From Sipunculus nudus (taxonomy: Eukaryota; Annelida; Sipuncula; Golfingiida; Sipunculidae): 64,000 nt of DNA. The stretch lies in contig CM049319.1 of NCBI GenBank assembly GCA_026874595.1, positions 14,473,601-14,537,600 of the forward strand. Reading direction: 5' to 3'. This document shows, piece by piece, positions 26,601 through 33,559 of this stretch. The notes beneath the pieces were generated by a model that made no database searches, was not told the DNA's origin, and saw only the letters and a list, made by a program, of their open reading frames with translations. The position numbers and the translations under genes are program-made. The first letter of the stretch is position 1. Every line of letters starts with the position of its first letter.

Positions 26601-27801
26601 CTGTATCGCCTGCAAGCTGCCTGCGTCCTGCAACCCGTGCGAGCCATGCTTGTGTTCATGCGGTCATAAAATTCAACAAACACGCCAAAGGGTTTGCCAA
26701 TGTGCTGGGTTTAAACGTAACCTGTTTTCGCTCATGTTTGGTATTAGAAAGTACACAAAAAGGCTAACGATTGGTCTGGTTTATGTTGATTGACAGTTTA
26801 CCTTTAGGCCATGAAGCATTGTCAGAAATGACGAAAATATTTGCATCGTCATTAATGCGTTCCTCAGACATAGATGTAATGACACTCTGGCGCTAGTAAT
26901 CTGGTCGTAATGCCAGAGGGTCGATATGAAGCTAGACACAAGGCTACTTCATATTAAGGAGCTAGTAACTGGAATTAAGGGGCGGCATTGCTCTGGAGAT
27001 GACCTGGGGTGTGATCGTTGAGCCATGACTGCTGTGTCATTAGAATCATCTCTGGCAACTTTTAGTTTACATATATGAACAGACATTCCACCACTTATGA
27101 CAAAACACAGACATGAACTCCAATTTGGCGCTGGGACATTAACCACGATGAACTGGTATCGGGGTAAAGCACAGGGTTCTAATCTCTGCCGAAAAGCGGT
27201 GGGAATTTCCTAGGTCGGCCCAACCCAGGCTTAGCGCTCTGCGTGCTTGACGAGAAGACTGTTACCCATGGTCGCTCATTACCCACAAAACGAGTGCGCA
27301 TTTAGGGGGTTCCGAAAGGACCTGCAGGAGTACCCAGGACCTGCAGGCGCAATACACACAGTCTGGCTGACGACAGCCTAATCGTGGGTTCCGCCCTGTC
27401 ACGTATAGTCCGAATTCCGAATTGAATTTTGGAGATGTACCTAAATAAAACTTTAAATTTTTATTTCTTTTACTTGAATTTTTACAAATAATTATTATAA
27501 CTGATATTGGCTCCAGTGGTGGCGTTTGGTAGTGTCTAGAGGTGGAAGAACCGGCCGACTTGGAGAAAACCTCCGATTTGCGATGGGCCACTACAACCCA
27601 CTCCCATAGCTATGCAGGGGATCGAACCAGGGTCGCAGGTGTGGAGAGTATAGCGATTTGCCCCTGGACTGTTCAATGCAGATGTACCAGGTACTTGTTT
27701 AAGACAGCATTAAAATGAAGGGAACTGTTATTTTCACGAAAATATATATAAAACACTTGATAAACTGAATTACCTGATGACGTCATCTTCTCTTCCGCCA
27801 T
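2001..27801 (-). CDS. Acidic amino-acid decarboxylase, GAD/CSAD/GADL1-like, copy 1 (exons 1-9, 3' part beyond window)
   Basis: Group II PLP-dependent decarboxylase, spliced on the minus strand. Exons: 27774-27801, 24465-24598, 14129-14222, 13300-13390, 6426-6538, 5520-5635, 4214-4348, 3467-3583, 2001-2065. They give 893 nt (297 residues plus 2 nt), in phase throughout. The start is the AAGATGG at 27801, with A at -3 and G at +4. Diagnostic residues: HPRFF-like NPRFFNQ in exon 4, DGIFTPGGA across exons 5/6, LFTSEQ-CHYSI across 6/7 (the His that stacks on PLP in this family), [14 protein letters not shown] in exon 8, and LHLD-AAWGGG across 8/9 (the Asp that contacts the PLP ring nitrogen). The PLP-lysine exon lies left of position 1. 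Intron 5 uses a GC donor. Intron 2 (10.2 kb) contains an antisense gene at 14953-16113. Family enzymes decarboxylate glutamate, cysteine sulfinate or aspartate to GABA, hypotaurine or beta-alanine. I cannot assign the substrate. Confidence 0.92.
4560..4800 (-). repeat. SINE-like dispersed repeat fragment (same family as 34470-34890)
   Basis: Reverse-complement phrases such as 'gtgtgtaatcatctctatttctgggtcataacaccgagg' (read in pieces) match the plus-strand block at 34640-34690. A 'ggcttaatgggaagactgt' phrase matches 34755-34775 in reverse complement. It lies in the 871-bp intron 6 of copy 1, between exons 7 and 6. No coding content is seen. Confidence 0.6.
5636..6425. other. Intron 5 of decarboxylase copy 1
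   Basis: This 790-bp AT-rich interval lies between exons 6 and 5 and holds no recognisable gene. Its donor side, adjoining exon 5 at 6425, is GCAAGT, a non-canonical GC donor. Its acceptor side at 5636-5640 is tgcag. Confidence 0.85.
7038..7380 (+). repeat. Dispersed repeat 'gcaagcctcc' family, copy 1 of 7
   Basis: The recognisable order is: a 'cattctaag(a/g)aatgcaagcc' head, 'cattcacttatccagcccatattcccagg', a 'gactgtacatttgtg' block, a 'ccttgatgacattcctgaatccggatc'-like block, and a tail ending in 'aattatgttgtgaacaaa' and an (ac)n stretch. Copies in the same or reverse orientation occur near 16960-17395, 28980-29275, 33560-33700, 48640-48840, 49100-49380 and 63085-63300. No protein is encoded. 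Its class is unknown; it is probably a non-autonomous transposable element. Confidence 0.7.
7580..7770. mobile_element. MITE-like element with poly-C tracts, hAT-type terminus
   Basis: It ends in 'aaatcctggatccgcccctg', the terminus of an inverted-repeat element also seen at 12893-13077. The interior has two long C runs, each followed by T-rich sequence, and the phrase 'ggcctggacc'. CAGGGGCGGATCCAG-like ends are common in hAT-derived MITEs of invertebrates, which is the basis for the class guess. The left terminus is degraded. Confidence 0.5.
8335..8431. repeat. Imperfect inverted repeat, 29-bp arms
   Basis: 'gtctctccctggcga' opens the left arm (8335-8363) and 'tgccagggagagac' closes the right arm (8403-8431). 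The arms pair with a few mismatches around a 39-bp centre. The block is GC-richer than its surroundings. It may be the core of a MITE or a structured RNA. Nothing else supports either. Confidence 0.6.
8700..8722. repeat. (TA)n microsatellite
   Basis: About 12 TA units in a broader region (8600-8800) of nearly pure A/T. Confidence 0.9.
8940..8992. repeat. (CA)n-(TA)n compound microsatellite
   Basis: About 15 CA units run directly into about 11 TA units and abut the left end of the element at 8993. Confidence 0.95.
8993..9805. mobile_element. Non-autonomous element with imperfect TIRs and internal TAATAG repeats
   Basis: The left end is 'aagggatggggtaatag'. The right end, reverse-complemented, is 'cagagatgggtcctatta', so the two form imperfect terminal inverted repeats. 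Both flanks are (TA)-rich. Just inside each end are runs of 'taatagtaatag' (9005-9150 and 9655-9790), in the same direct orientation. The interior has no recognisable transposase. It lies in intron 4 of decarboxylase copy 1. Confidence 0.5.
9871..9930. repeat. Long hairpin closed on a (TA)n centre
   Basis: 'gttttatcatatgtcttaca' on the left pairs with 'tgtaagaaatatgataaaac' on the right with one mismatch, and the (TA)n between them is self-complementary, so nearly the whole 60 bp can form a cruciform. Confidence 0.85.
10490..12050. other. GC-richer block inside intron 4, no gene recognised
   Basis: Base composition rises clearly above the AT-rich flanks. An open frame on the plus strand (11009-11395, 128 codons) starts [10 protein letters not shown], but it has no signal peptide or recognisable domain. 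Its start lies in 'aatggccccgtg' context, and no matching sequence occurs in copy 2. It could be an older transposon or an unrecognised exon. I do not call it coding. Confidence 0.4.
11838..11865. repeat. Perfect 28-bp palindrome
   Basis: The half-site GAAGATGCAACGGA is followed directly by its exact reverse complement, with the centre inside GGATCC. It lies near the right side of the GC-richer block. Confidence 0.9.
12893..13077. mobile_element. MITE-like element with CGGATCCAGGA terminal inverted repeats and poly-C tracts
   Basis: The left end is 'cggatccaggagg' and the right end is 'aaatcctggatcctcccc', forming imperfect inverted repeats. The interior contains 'gtccgccccccccc' and a second C run followed by 'tttcggacctg'. 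The same element occurs at 7580-7770, and a weaker relative appears near 21850-22000. No protein is encoded. Confidence 0.6.
13190..13276. repeat. (AT)n microsatellite
   Basis: About 43 AT units, interrupted once. It abuts the donor side of copy 1 exon 4 at a distance of only about 25 bp. The IYIYIY-type open frames here are artefacts of it. Confidence 0.97.
13300..13390 (-). other. Copy 1 exon 4 (substrate-domain start, NPRFFNQ motif)
   Basis: The acceptor is ttccag at 13391-13396 and the donor is TG|GTAAGTT. It encodes [16 protein letters not shown] and then [13 protein letters not shown], homologous to the GHPRFFNQL...ESLNT segment of animal CSAD/GADL1. The matching donor in copy 2 is GCAAGT. 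Confidence 0.93.
13376..13840. repeat. Direct duplication (~300 bp) spanning 5' edge of exon 4 and intron 3
   Basis: 'gattaaaaaatcggggattccctggaaatatgtatatg' (13376 on) is repeated at about 13679 as 'gattaaagaatcggggattccctgaacatatgtatatgc'. 'tttttaatacagagtattgaat' follows in both at about +100 bp. The second copy carries the first 23 nt of exon 4 with its acceptor AG, but lacks the rest of the exon. It is a decoy or decayed partial exon duplicate. Confidence 0.8.
14129..14222 (-). other. Copy 1 exon 3
   Basis: The 94-nt exon lies between acceptor gaatcag and donor GTGAGT. It encodes [20 protein letters not shown] and [10 protein letters not shown] plus one base, aligning with the helical segment before the substrate domain in the family. 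Its homologue is 47770-47863. Confidence 0.93.
14859..14892 (+). promoter_or_regulatory. Pair of perfect CRE palindromes upstream of the repeat-protein gene
   Basis: TGACGTCA occurs at 14859-14866 and again at 14885-14892, 26 bp apart start to start and 61-94 bp upstream of the ATG at 14953. TGACGTCA is the consensus CREB/ATF site. No TATA box is evident between them and the ATG. Function is inferred from sequence and position only. Confidence 0.55.
14953..16113 (+). CDS. Secreted repeat polyprotein (8 x 39-residue repeats, PRGRVW motif), candidate multi-peptide precursor
   Basis: Unrecognised 386-residue protein from one uninterrupted exon. The start context is aaaccATGC (A at -3). Residues 1-26 form a typical signal peptide with hydrophobic core [13 protein letters not shown]. 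Residues 62-373 are eight exact 39-residue units (117 bp each), each beginning [13 protein letters not shown]. Type A continues [12 protein letters not shown] and type [13 protein letters not shown], in the order AABAABAB, and both end in an acidic [11 protein letters not shown] spacer. A partial motif precedes the array (QPRGRVWKR, residues about 40-48), and the protein ends RPRGRVWRG. There are no cysteines after the signal region. The layout of cationic peptide, dibasic KK/RR and acidic spacer resembles multi-copy antimicrobial-peptide or neuropeptide precursors. It could equally be a disordered structural secreted protein. The gene is antisense within intron 2 of decarboxylase copy 1. Possible AATAAA signals lie near 16684 and 16947. 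Confidence 0.75.
   Translation: MRPLPFHALVFSIVLFLLYTVDHAVSKTEEQQDRYYAERQPRGRVWKRTSDEIEAERQDRFDAERQPRGRVWKPIYRKHKKTKEQQAARDEEEAERQDRIDAERQPRGRVWKPIYRKHKKTKEQQVARDEEEAERQDRIDAERQPRGRVWKPTYRKHRRNKERQRARDEEEAERQDRIDAERQPRGRVWKPIYRKHKKTKEQQAARGEEEAERQDRIDAERQPRGRVWKPIYRKHKKTKEQQAARDEEEAERQDRIDAERQPRGRVWKPTYRKHRRNKERQRARDEEEAERQDRIDAERQPRGRVWKPIYRKHKKTKEQQAARDEEEAERQDRIDAERQPRGRVWKPTYRKHRRNKERQRAWDEEEAEWQDRIDAERRPRGRVWRG
15136..16071 (+). repeat. 117-bp coding tandem array, 8 units with AAB higher-order pattern
   Basis: Eight head-to-tail units exist with very few differences inside each type. Types A and B differ at linked sites (cctatatat/cctacatat, aagcac/aaacac, aaaaagact/agaaggaat, caacaggcg/cgacagcgc). 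Because 117 is a multiple of three and the unit has no stops in several frames, long spurious open frames exist in another plus frame and in two minus frames. Confidence 0.95.
16960..17395 (-). repeat. Dispersed 'gcaagcctcc' family repeat, copy 2 of 7
   Basis: Reverse orientation. It ends 'ggtggaggcttgcattccaaggaatgcc' on the right and contains 'cacataattcggattcaagagcaccatcaaggaatattcacc' (read in parts) plus a (gt)n stretch near 17130. Confidence 0.65.
17945..18105 (+). repeat. 54-bp tandem repeat, 3 units
   Basis: 'cttgggactcgtt' recurs at 54-bp spacing (17973, 18027, 18081), with 'cataacaccaca' upstream of each. The period is a multiple of three, so the open frame 17940-18290 shows an 18-residue repeat. 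'gcgtccatctgt' phrases recur nearby (17930, 18190, 18435). I see no support for coding. Confidence 0.8.
19488..19507. repeat. Perfect 20-bp palindrome
   Basis: ATGCATTCTCGAGAATGCAT, centred on CTCGAG, just left of a pearl-like element. Confidence 0.9.
19545..20100 (+). mobile_element. Pearl-like element, subfamily 2 (plus orientation, boundaries approximate)
   Basis: It starts with a 'tttgtccgtcgtccatccggccggc' tract followed by 'gataacagggcacgttttg'. The core contains 'gggtccaaatataatgcaa' and 'ctgaagctggagacttttc'. The same core occurs in reverse at 50430-50945. It has the same start logic as the elements at 20616 and 25910 but a different core. Confidence 0.55.
20616..21500 (+). mobile_element. 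Pearl-like element, complete, ~885 bp, with ~335-bp tandem core
   Basis: The left end is 'ttagctcagctgactgtaag' then 'tcatctgagctatagggatcac' and a gtccgtc-rich tract. The right end is 'cagctgagcgtcatgaccca' then 'tgggtcacttgtt'. GCTCAGCTG and CAGCTGAGC form short terminal inverted repeats. The core has two tandem units: 'gttaacagggcacaaatcgt' at 20699 and about 21031, 'aggtctctgttacccatat' at about 20793 and 21130. No protein. Bivalve pearl elements share this plan of short inverted ends and a tandem core. Confidence 0.65.
21500..23350. other. Intron 2 of copy 1, no gene recognised
   Basis: AT-rich sequence with no coding signal. It contains a weak relative of the poly-C MITE near 21850-22000 and an isolated pearl-like right end, 'cagctgagcgccgtgaccct', at about 23224-23255. 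Confidence 0.6.
23380..23432. repeat. (TA)n microsatellite
   Basis: Interrupted TA repeat preceding a tRNA-derived SINE-like block. Confidence 0.95.
23450..23545 (-). mobile_element. tRNA-derived SINE-like head, minus orientation
   Basis: The reverse complement reads 'attggcgaagcggtagaacg' (an A-box-like TGGCGAAGCGG), then 'tctgacttgtgtgtcacagg', then 'ttacgggttcgaacc' (a B-box-like GGTTCGAACC). It lies between two (TA)n tracts. It does not fold into a full tRNA with an acceptor stem that I can see. Confidence 0.55.
23577..23641. repeat. (CATA)n-(TA)n microsatellite
   Basis: About five 'cata' units lead into about 25 TA units, abutting the SINE at 23685. Confidence 0.95.
23685..23760 (+). 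mobile_element. tRNA-Ser-like SINE head
   Basis: 'ctggcgcagccaagaggttaa' carries a Pol III A-box. 'ccgactggaaatcgg' gives an anticodon arm with loop ctggaaa (GGA). 'gtgggttcgattcc' is the B-box and T arm. The long variable arm of a real tRNA-Ser is missing, so I call a tRNA-derived SINE rather than a tRNA gene. A relative is at 28660-28738. Confidence 0.7.
23723..23838. repeat. 48-bp inverted duplication of the SINE B-box region
   Basis: The left arm 23723-23770 ('atcggaagatcgtgggttcg' onward) is repeated as reverse complement at 23791-23838. The ~20-bp spacer is itself a direct copy of 'gaagtgaaccgacttttc'. The arms are nearly perfect. Confidence 0.9.
24465..24598 (-). other. Copy 1 exon 2
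   Basis: The 134-nt exon follows acceptor tattttag and uses donor GTACAT. It encodes [19 protein letters not shown] and then [18 protein letters not shown]. The AGARG segment is three codons longer than in copy 2 and is the only length difference between the two genes in exons 1-9. Confidence 0.93.
24910..25912 (-). mobile_element. Pearl-like element, minus orientation, ~3 core units, inner end truncated
   Basis: The right side 'gatcactatagctcag' to 'cagtcagctgagctaaaaa' is the reverse complement of the left end at 20616. Core phrases 'cagagacctaatttcaggtttcca' recur at about 25095, 25433 and 25763 (period about 335 bp), each paired with 'ggtggcgccaccagtctgc'. The expected CAGCTGAGCG end is missing on the left. 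Confidence 0.65.
26365..26900. repeat. Dispersed segment homologous to 36950-37530
   Basis: Shared in the same order: 'gactcagtaggcaa' / 'gacccagtaggcaa', 'tagtaaacagcc' / 'tggtaaacagcc', 'caagtcatttcctgtgtcg' / 'cgggtcatttcctgtatcg', and 'attcatgcggtcag' / 'gttcatgcggtcat' then 'aattcaacaaacacgc'. It lies in intron 1 of copy 1. The open frames over it are not conserved between the two copies. Confidence 0.7.
27774..27801 (-). other. Copy 1 exon 1 (coding part) with start codon
   Basis: The ATG at 27801-27799 is in AAGATGG context. The 28-nt coding part encodes MAEEKMTSS plus one base, with donor GTAATT. The length and phase equal exon 1 of copy 2, which supports both starts. Its codons ATG ACG TCA happen to spell a perfect TGACGTCA site (27778-27785). 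Confidence 0.88.
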
Positions 27802-28358
27802 CTTCAACGTACCTTCAGATAATTTACGTCCACCTGTTGTACAGAGTGGCAGACCTGTACATAAGCAAACATGCAGTGAGAACAGTTATATATATATATA
27901 TATATAGGCCGCGCTGATTTACAAACCGGATAGAATTGCAGACCTATTTACTTGGCCCCACACAAAAACATGATAAAACCAATCGTCGTGCGTGTGACAG
28001 ATTTGCCCTACTACATGCTTTTAGGCAGGTTTGTTTCGAGTGAGCCCATTAGTGAAAGTCCTCAAAGCTTTTATGTGTATAGTGTTTACCGACCCGTGCA
28101 TTGACTGTACCATTTCTTAAATCGTCTGTTAAACTGGTTATTGTTTTTATTAGGTCTCTTGTTGGCATATAGATAAATGTGGAGTCCCGAATAAACAGAC
28201 TGACTTGTGACGGTGGCGCATTCACTTAACAGCAAAATTTGCTTGTAGCAAGCCTGTTAAGGGTCATGCTCTTTCATTCTTGTGTTTTTTATTAAATATA
28301 CATTAAAATTCCAACCTGTCACCCAATGTCTTTACCGTTGTTATCTGCCTGTACATCA

Positions 28359-28360
<2 letters not shown>

Positions 28361-28415
<55 letters not shown>
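28361..28415. repeat. (TA)n microsatellite
   Basis: About 27 TA units leading directly into the hairpin at 28411. Confidence 0.96.
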
Positions 28416-28417
<2 letters not shown>

Positions 28418-28494
28418 TGTAGGAGTAGCCATGCTGGTTCATTGTTTTATAGATGGAAAACAATGAACCAGCATGGCTACTCTTACATCTATAT
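28411..28494. repeat. 38-bp near-perfect hairpin with 8-nt loop between (AT) tracts
   Basis: 'gtagccatgctggttcattg' and 'caatgaaccagcatggctac' are exact complements inside arms 28411-28448 and 28457-28494. There is one mismatch near the base and the loop is 'atagatgg'. The flanking (AT)n can extend the stem. Confidence 0.92.
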
Positions 28495-28587
28495 ATATAT
28501 AATATATGCCGTACACCAAATAAAGCCATCAGTTCCCCCTGCTGCATGCAAAAGTCGCCGTGCCGACACGTGTAGTGGGTGAGACTA

Positions 28588-28630
28588 AGACGTCACTAAC
28601 ATGACGTCACTTCGCTGGTTCCTATAAAAG
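28588..28630 (+). promoter_or_regulatory. CRE plus TATA-like promoter signature ahead of a SINE
   Basis: ACGTCA at 28590, a perfect TGACGTCA at 28602-28609, then TATAAAAG at 28623-28630. The plus-strand SINE head begins about 35 bp further on. There is no recognised protein gene downstream. It is unlikely to serve the minus-strand decarboxylase, given its direction and its 0.8-kb distance from the ATG. Confidence 0.35.
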
Positions 28631-28659
28631 TGTACAAATACACAGTGAGGTTGGGAATC

Positions 28660-28738
28660 TGTCATGGCCAAGTGGACTAAGGCAGCCGCACCGGAAATCG
28701 GAAGATCGTGGGTTCGAATCCCACTGGCAGTGAACCAC
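28660..28738 (+). mobile_element. tRNA-derived SINE head
   Basis: 'catggccaagtggactaagg' is A-box-like, 'caccggaaatcgg' is anticodon-arm-like, and 'gtgggttcgaatcccac' is the B-box and T arm. It is the same family as 23685. The frame reading [18 protein letters not shown] over it is a spurious translation of the SINE. Confidence 0.75.
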
Positions 28739-28760
28739 TTTTCTGTGTATACTCTTTCCA

Positions 28761-28799
<39 letters not shown>
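28761..28799. repeat. (TA)n microsatellite
   Basis: About 19 TA units immediately 3' of the SINE head. Confidence 0.95.
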
Positions 28800-28802
<3 letters not shown>

Positions 28803-28979
28803 ACAGAGATATAGACAGAGAAAGACTTACCTTAACCCCTGCTGAGTTCACGGGGAAAAGAATGATTATGCCGTGGTATCATAATTCACGATATGTTGAG
28901 TGAAAATATACGGCAGACTGGCGTTCTTTCCTGGTTCAGATTTCCCCAAATTTCAAAATTCTATCAATTGCCTACGCTC

Positions 28980-29275
28980 CTGTGTGAGTGAGTGTGTTCG
29001 CAACGATAACACTGGCAATTTTAAACGGAATCTTAAGAAATTTTCAGGACATTTAGGAATGGGCCAATGAAGAATCGATTATATTTTAATGTTGATCCGG
29101 CACATATTCTGGATTCAGGAATGTCATCGAGGAATATTCACAAATATACAGTTACTTATGCACCAATAAACCTGGGAATATGGGCCGAAGAAGTGAATGC
29201 AAACACTTTTTTGGATGCTTCCCGACATGGCGGAGGCTTGCATTCCTTAGAATTACACATTTCTAGTATTCTTGT
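28980..29275 (-). repeat. Dispersed 'gcaagcctcc' family repeat, copy 3 of 7
   Basis: Reverse orientation: it ends 'ggcggaggcttgcattcc' and contains 'tctggattcaggaatgtcat' and 'gaggaatattcacaaatata'. Confidence 0.7.
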
Positions 29276-30790
29276 CTGACATGTGCACCATTTTGTCGAT
29301 CAAGTATTTGCGTTAGTGTTCAAGACAAAGGCTGTTTAATTCATCTTGCCTCTCCGTGAAAGAATGTTTTTAGACTAGTAAAATGCACTAAATAGAGCGC
29401 ATATCTTCGCCTACGCAAAACATTCCGACTGGAATTACCGGAGGGGCCTCCAAATTTTAAATTTCCCTATCACATTCTACGAAATCGGTTAGTTGAAAAA
29501 GGTTGGGGGGGGGGGGTTATAATCTGATATTACCGACGATTCTATTCTCATCTGAATTTACACTTTGTCTTCCTGGTTTTTCGGTTTTATTCATTCTTCT
29601 AGCTTTTCTCGGCTCCCTGGGCAGCATACATCCGTGATAAGGCTATTCGTTCTTCATGATATGCCTGCCGCCCATGACCATAGTACGCATTCACTCCTAG
29701 GTGGAGAGAGCGCACCCTTGTGGTAAAGTTTGTGGCTGTGAGTCTTTTCGTTGGCAATGGTCAGAACGGGACGCATTCCCACAACCTTGCAGTCACAAGA
29801 CCAGTGCCCCAACCATTTCGCCACAACATTCTAAACAGGAATGTAACACAACATCCTATAGGTAGAAAATAAAAGGGTAAAGTGCTCAAAATTTCAAAGT
29901 GGCATGGGGAATGTTAATAAATGTTACCTGTGGTGCTACAGATTGAACACAGATGTCACACTGTGGATTGGTTCCATTCTCATATCGGTTAAAAATAAAG
30001 TATCCGATATAACTGTACAAACTACGAACAACACGTCGAAGTTTGAGGGAGGACACACCTGACTGCGTCCAGTCTGAGTCCTAATATGAATAGGTGTCCG
30101 GGGATCGGGGTTGTGAATGGTGTCTGTACTGGCCAGCTATATTTTACAACAAAGACAGTATCAACAGCTCTGAGTTGTTATAACCTGACCAGAACACAAC
30201 GGTCTTAAGACACAAAGCTCACATGTGAACATTTCCAATATGAAAAAGCGAAAGTAATTCTTCTTCAAACAGGAAGTTCGTTGAAATTAAAAGATTCATT
30301 TCAGTTGCACATCGTCCCTGAACTGAATTCTAGTGGAACTGAAAAACCTGGGCATAATTAAATTTTGTGGGGTTTACAAATTTACATGACTGTCAGAAAA
30401 TCTTAGATAATATTGAACAATATTTAAGTTGTGCCTACGGAAAGAAAAAAAAGAGATATGTAAGGTTACAATAAAATTATTAGATTAATATCTTAATTAC
30501 TGTACCTGACCGGACCCCCATGACCACTAGAGAAATTCGATAATCTGGCATATAAATGTTGTGGGCATGGCAGACATTGACAGACTTGTTGCGGATCCAC
30601 AACTGTGATACGATAACATTGACGGAGAGGAGCAGAGCGGATCGGAATCACACGTCTTGGGACGAGACAATAACAGGACAGGAATGAACAAAATTTCCGA
30701 TACTTTCCGACCTTAATCTTGAATAAAAACTTGCATCCTTTTACACAGGAGAATATAGATATTTTGGACCACATTGCCGACAATGACACA

Positions 30791-31583
30791 TGTTAGTGAC
30801 GTATGGCAATGATTGTTCTGATTCCGTTACTGTAACGTTTGTTACAGATGTCTCTTTTATTGTGTGCAGCAGTCTTATATGTGTCTGTGTAGCGCTAGCA
30901 TTGTCCGTTGCCATGGGTGACGCGCGAGCTGGCCCGGCATATGTGTGGGGTCTGACGTGTAGAAACACAGCGTTCTTTGTTCTAGTATGTTCTTTGGGCG
31001 TGTGTATAATGTATTGTTGGGTTCTTTTGGATTGTTCGTGAAATGCAAAGTTCTCGGCTTGAGGTAAAAAGTTATAAATAAGGGGCTGTGATTAGAGCCG
31101 GAGAGGAGAGAGAAATATTCCAGCGGACACGGAAGAGTGTGAGTCAGTTTTGGGACCTATCCGATAATTGCAGTAGTTTCAGGGATTCTACGAACTCTAT
31201 GCAGATTTAGTGCGGCCTGTCTCCAGTTTGCTTTCGGGATTATTACAAGAATTACACTTTTGGATTACAACAGAATGATTTTGTGGTTGAATTGGACTAT
31301 TATTCTCTGAGAAGATTTATGTGAACTGTTCATCTGGATTATACGCTTTAAAGGACTTGTTGTCGCTGTGACAGTGGTGATATCAAGGTACTGTACACTT
31401 TATTTATTATACTGTGTATTTGTATTGATTTACTGTTATACTGTTGTTATACTGTGTAATTGTATTGATTTTGTGTATTGTAATGTTAGGATTGTTTTAA
31501 GAATAAATTATAATTATTTGTTACCAAAATACCACTGACTTCTTCATTCATTCCCCTAGACATTTCACGCTGCCTAGTGTTAC
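30791..31583 (+). mobile_element. Candidate solo LTR (LTR retrotransposon remnant)
   Basis: It begins TGTTAGTGAC and ends GTGTTACA (TGT...ACA termini). Inside are a TATA-like 'gttataaataagg' at about 31070 and a polyadenylation-like 'gaataaatta' at about 31500, in the right order for U3-R-U5. No target-site duplication, primer-binding site or gag/pol frame is visible. The alternative is an ordinary promoter-bearing non-coding segment. Confidence 0.4.
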
Positions 31584-31599
31584 AGATTCTGATTTTTTA

Positions 31600-33550
31600 T
31601 CTCCATAACAAAATTTATGCTCGTCACGACTACGTGATCTGTTGATATTAGGTTCCGTATCACTGTGTACTAGGGTCCGGACTTCGACTCGAGTCCGGAT
31701 TCAAGTCCATTTTTTTAAAGCCTCAGACTTGCACTATGACTCGGGAATCAGGCCAATTCCATCCCGAATACAGTCGAAAACATACTTTATAACCCAAATA
31801 ATGTCCAAATATGAGAGACATCTATGTAAATATGATGCAACATTAAAGTTAACAAAATCCAAATATAAATAAATATTAATGATATCATAAAATATCCTTT
31901 TTTTCGTATTTTGTTGATAATTTTTATTGGTCTAAAAATTTGAATGAATTTCTAAAAAGGCTCGGACGTAATTTTATTTAACTCGAAGTTCAGTTAATTG
32001 AATTTCGACTTGAACTCCGCCAAAATGGACTCCGACTTGCATATATCTTATAAAGTGGACTCGACTCAAACACTTGTTCCTTATATATCTCAGCTAGAAG
32101 GATGTTTTTTTTCTCTTACTTGTAGGATATACGCAGGATATAACTACCATATATTTAATGTAGTTATTGTTGATACTACCTTGTATCTTATTTACTTGAC
32201 AAAGCCCGCATTGATAACTCATTGGACCCGAGCACAGCAGACGATTATTACGCGCAGTGCGCAAACTCATGGAATGTTCTGCTGGCACCCTATACCGCTA
32301 GAGGGCGCTTCTACTCAATACAAACCTCTTCCAGTGAGGAATTGTGGGACGGCCAGGACTAATAGTCTCGTCTGTCAGACTTTATAACATCAAAATTTGC
32401 TACAATTCAAGAAAACACCATCTGTTTACATTTCACATGCATATGCTTAAAATATTGCTTATCCCGTGGTCCTTAAATACCACTAAAACACTCATGTTTA
32501 TGTTATTCACCTTGAAACAGTTCTGGTCCAACATATATGAACGGACTACATTCCCTCATCACTAAAATAATACCTATATACGCCGCTAGTGTATTTGAAA
32601 ACCCCGGTGCATTGTGGGTGGCAGATTTTGAAGCCCACAAACCCTAACCAGCAGAGTCATACTCTTGTGAGTCCAAAATATTTAAATGGTCCAGCCGACC
32701 CTCTTATTCCACCGTGCAGCTAGCCCGGTAAGAATTTCTCCTTACCATATATTTAGTGACTGTTACTTAGATAATGTAAAAAAGTGCGTCTGGCGTAGAA
32801 AAGCCGACTGAAAGATACTGACAGAATCCCGTGTTAGGAGAGTGTTCTATAGGCCTAGTGTTTGCCCTTAAATGATGCTTTCCCGGCGCCATTCATGACA
32901 TTTTCATAACTATTTTCTTTACCAATATGCACCTTTGACAAATCCTTTATGTAAGAAAACGAATTCGGCCGAGGAGATTTGGGTGTCGTTTTTTTTTTTT
33001 TTTGTTTGTTTATTTTGGATAAATGTGTCTTTAAAGTTCTGCATCTGTCTTGTGGGGTATACACAACGTAGGCCCTACATATATGTGGAGTAAACGGTTC
33101 TGAGGAAACAGAAGTTGTACATTTGACATGAATGATCTACATCATTAACGTTTAGATATTAAAATCACTGTACCTTTCCATGTATAATCCTTAGGATATC
33201 CAGTGTCAAGTGGTGTGGAGCGAACCCACTGACCGCATTAGACAACCTAAGCATTGCTGTTTAACGATCCTGTCTGCAATGTCACCTTCGGTGACTGATT
33301 TAGGACACAGAATGTTTTATCTCGAGATCTACAAAGACTACTGTCCCAATTTGTGTTATAAAAACCAGATAATTTGCATTTGAAGCAAAACATCTGGTGT
33401 TTTTTTTTTCTTTACAGTATGAAACTACTGCTCGGAGAAATAAAATAGTCTTCTTTTTTGTAATCTAAGAGATTTACAACATTTGGACCATCAGCCATGA
33501 CGCATTAGTGAATCTGATACATTATTTATGGTCATAACATAAGACCATAC
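31600..33550. other. Intergenic, no gene recognised
   Basis: The interval 31665-32070 contains scattered 'gactcgagtccgg' / 'gactccgacttgc' phrases that look like a degraded repeat. The rest is AT-rich with no conserved frame. Confidence 0.5.
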
Positions 33551-33559
33551 AAAATTAGA

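Noticed and set aside
27778-27785. Perfect TGACGTCA in exon 1 of copy 1
   Set aside because: It is fully explained by the codons ATG ACG TCA and is not shared with copy 2, so no regulatory claim is made.
28664-28903. Open frame reading [18 protein letters not shown]
   Set aside because: It is a translation of the SINE followed by an (AT)n tract.
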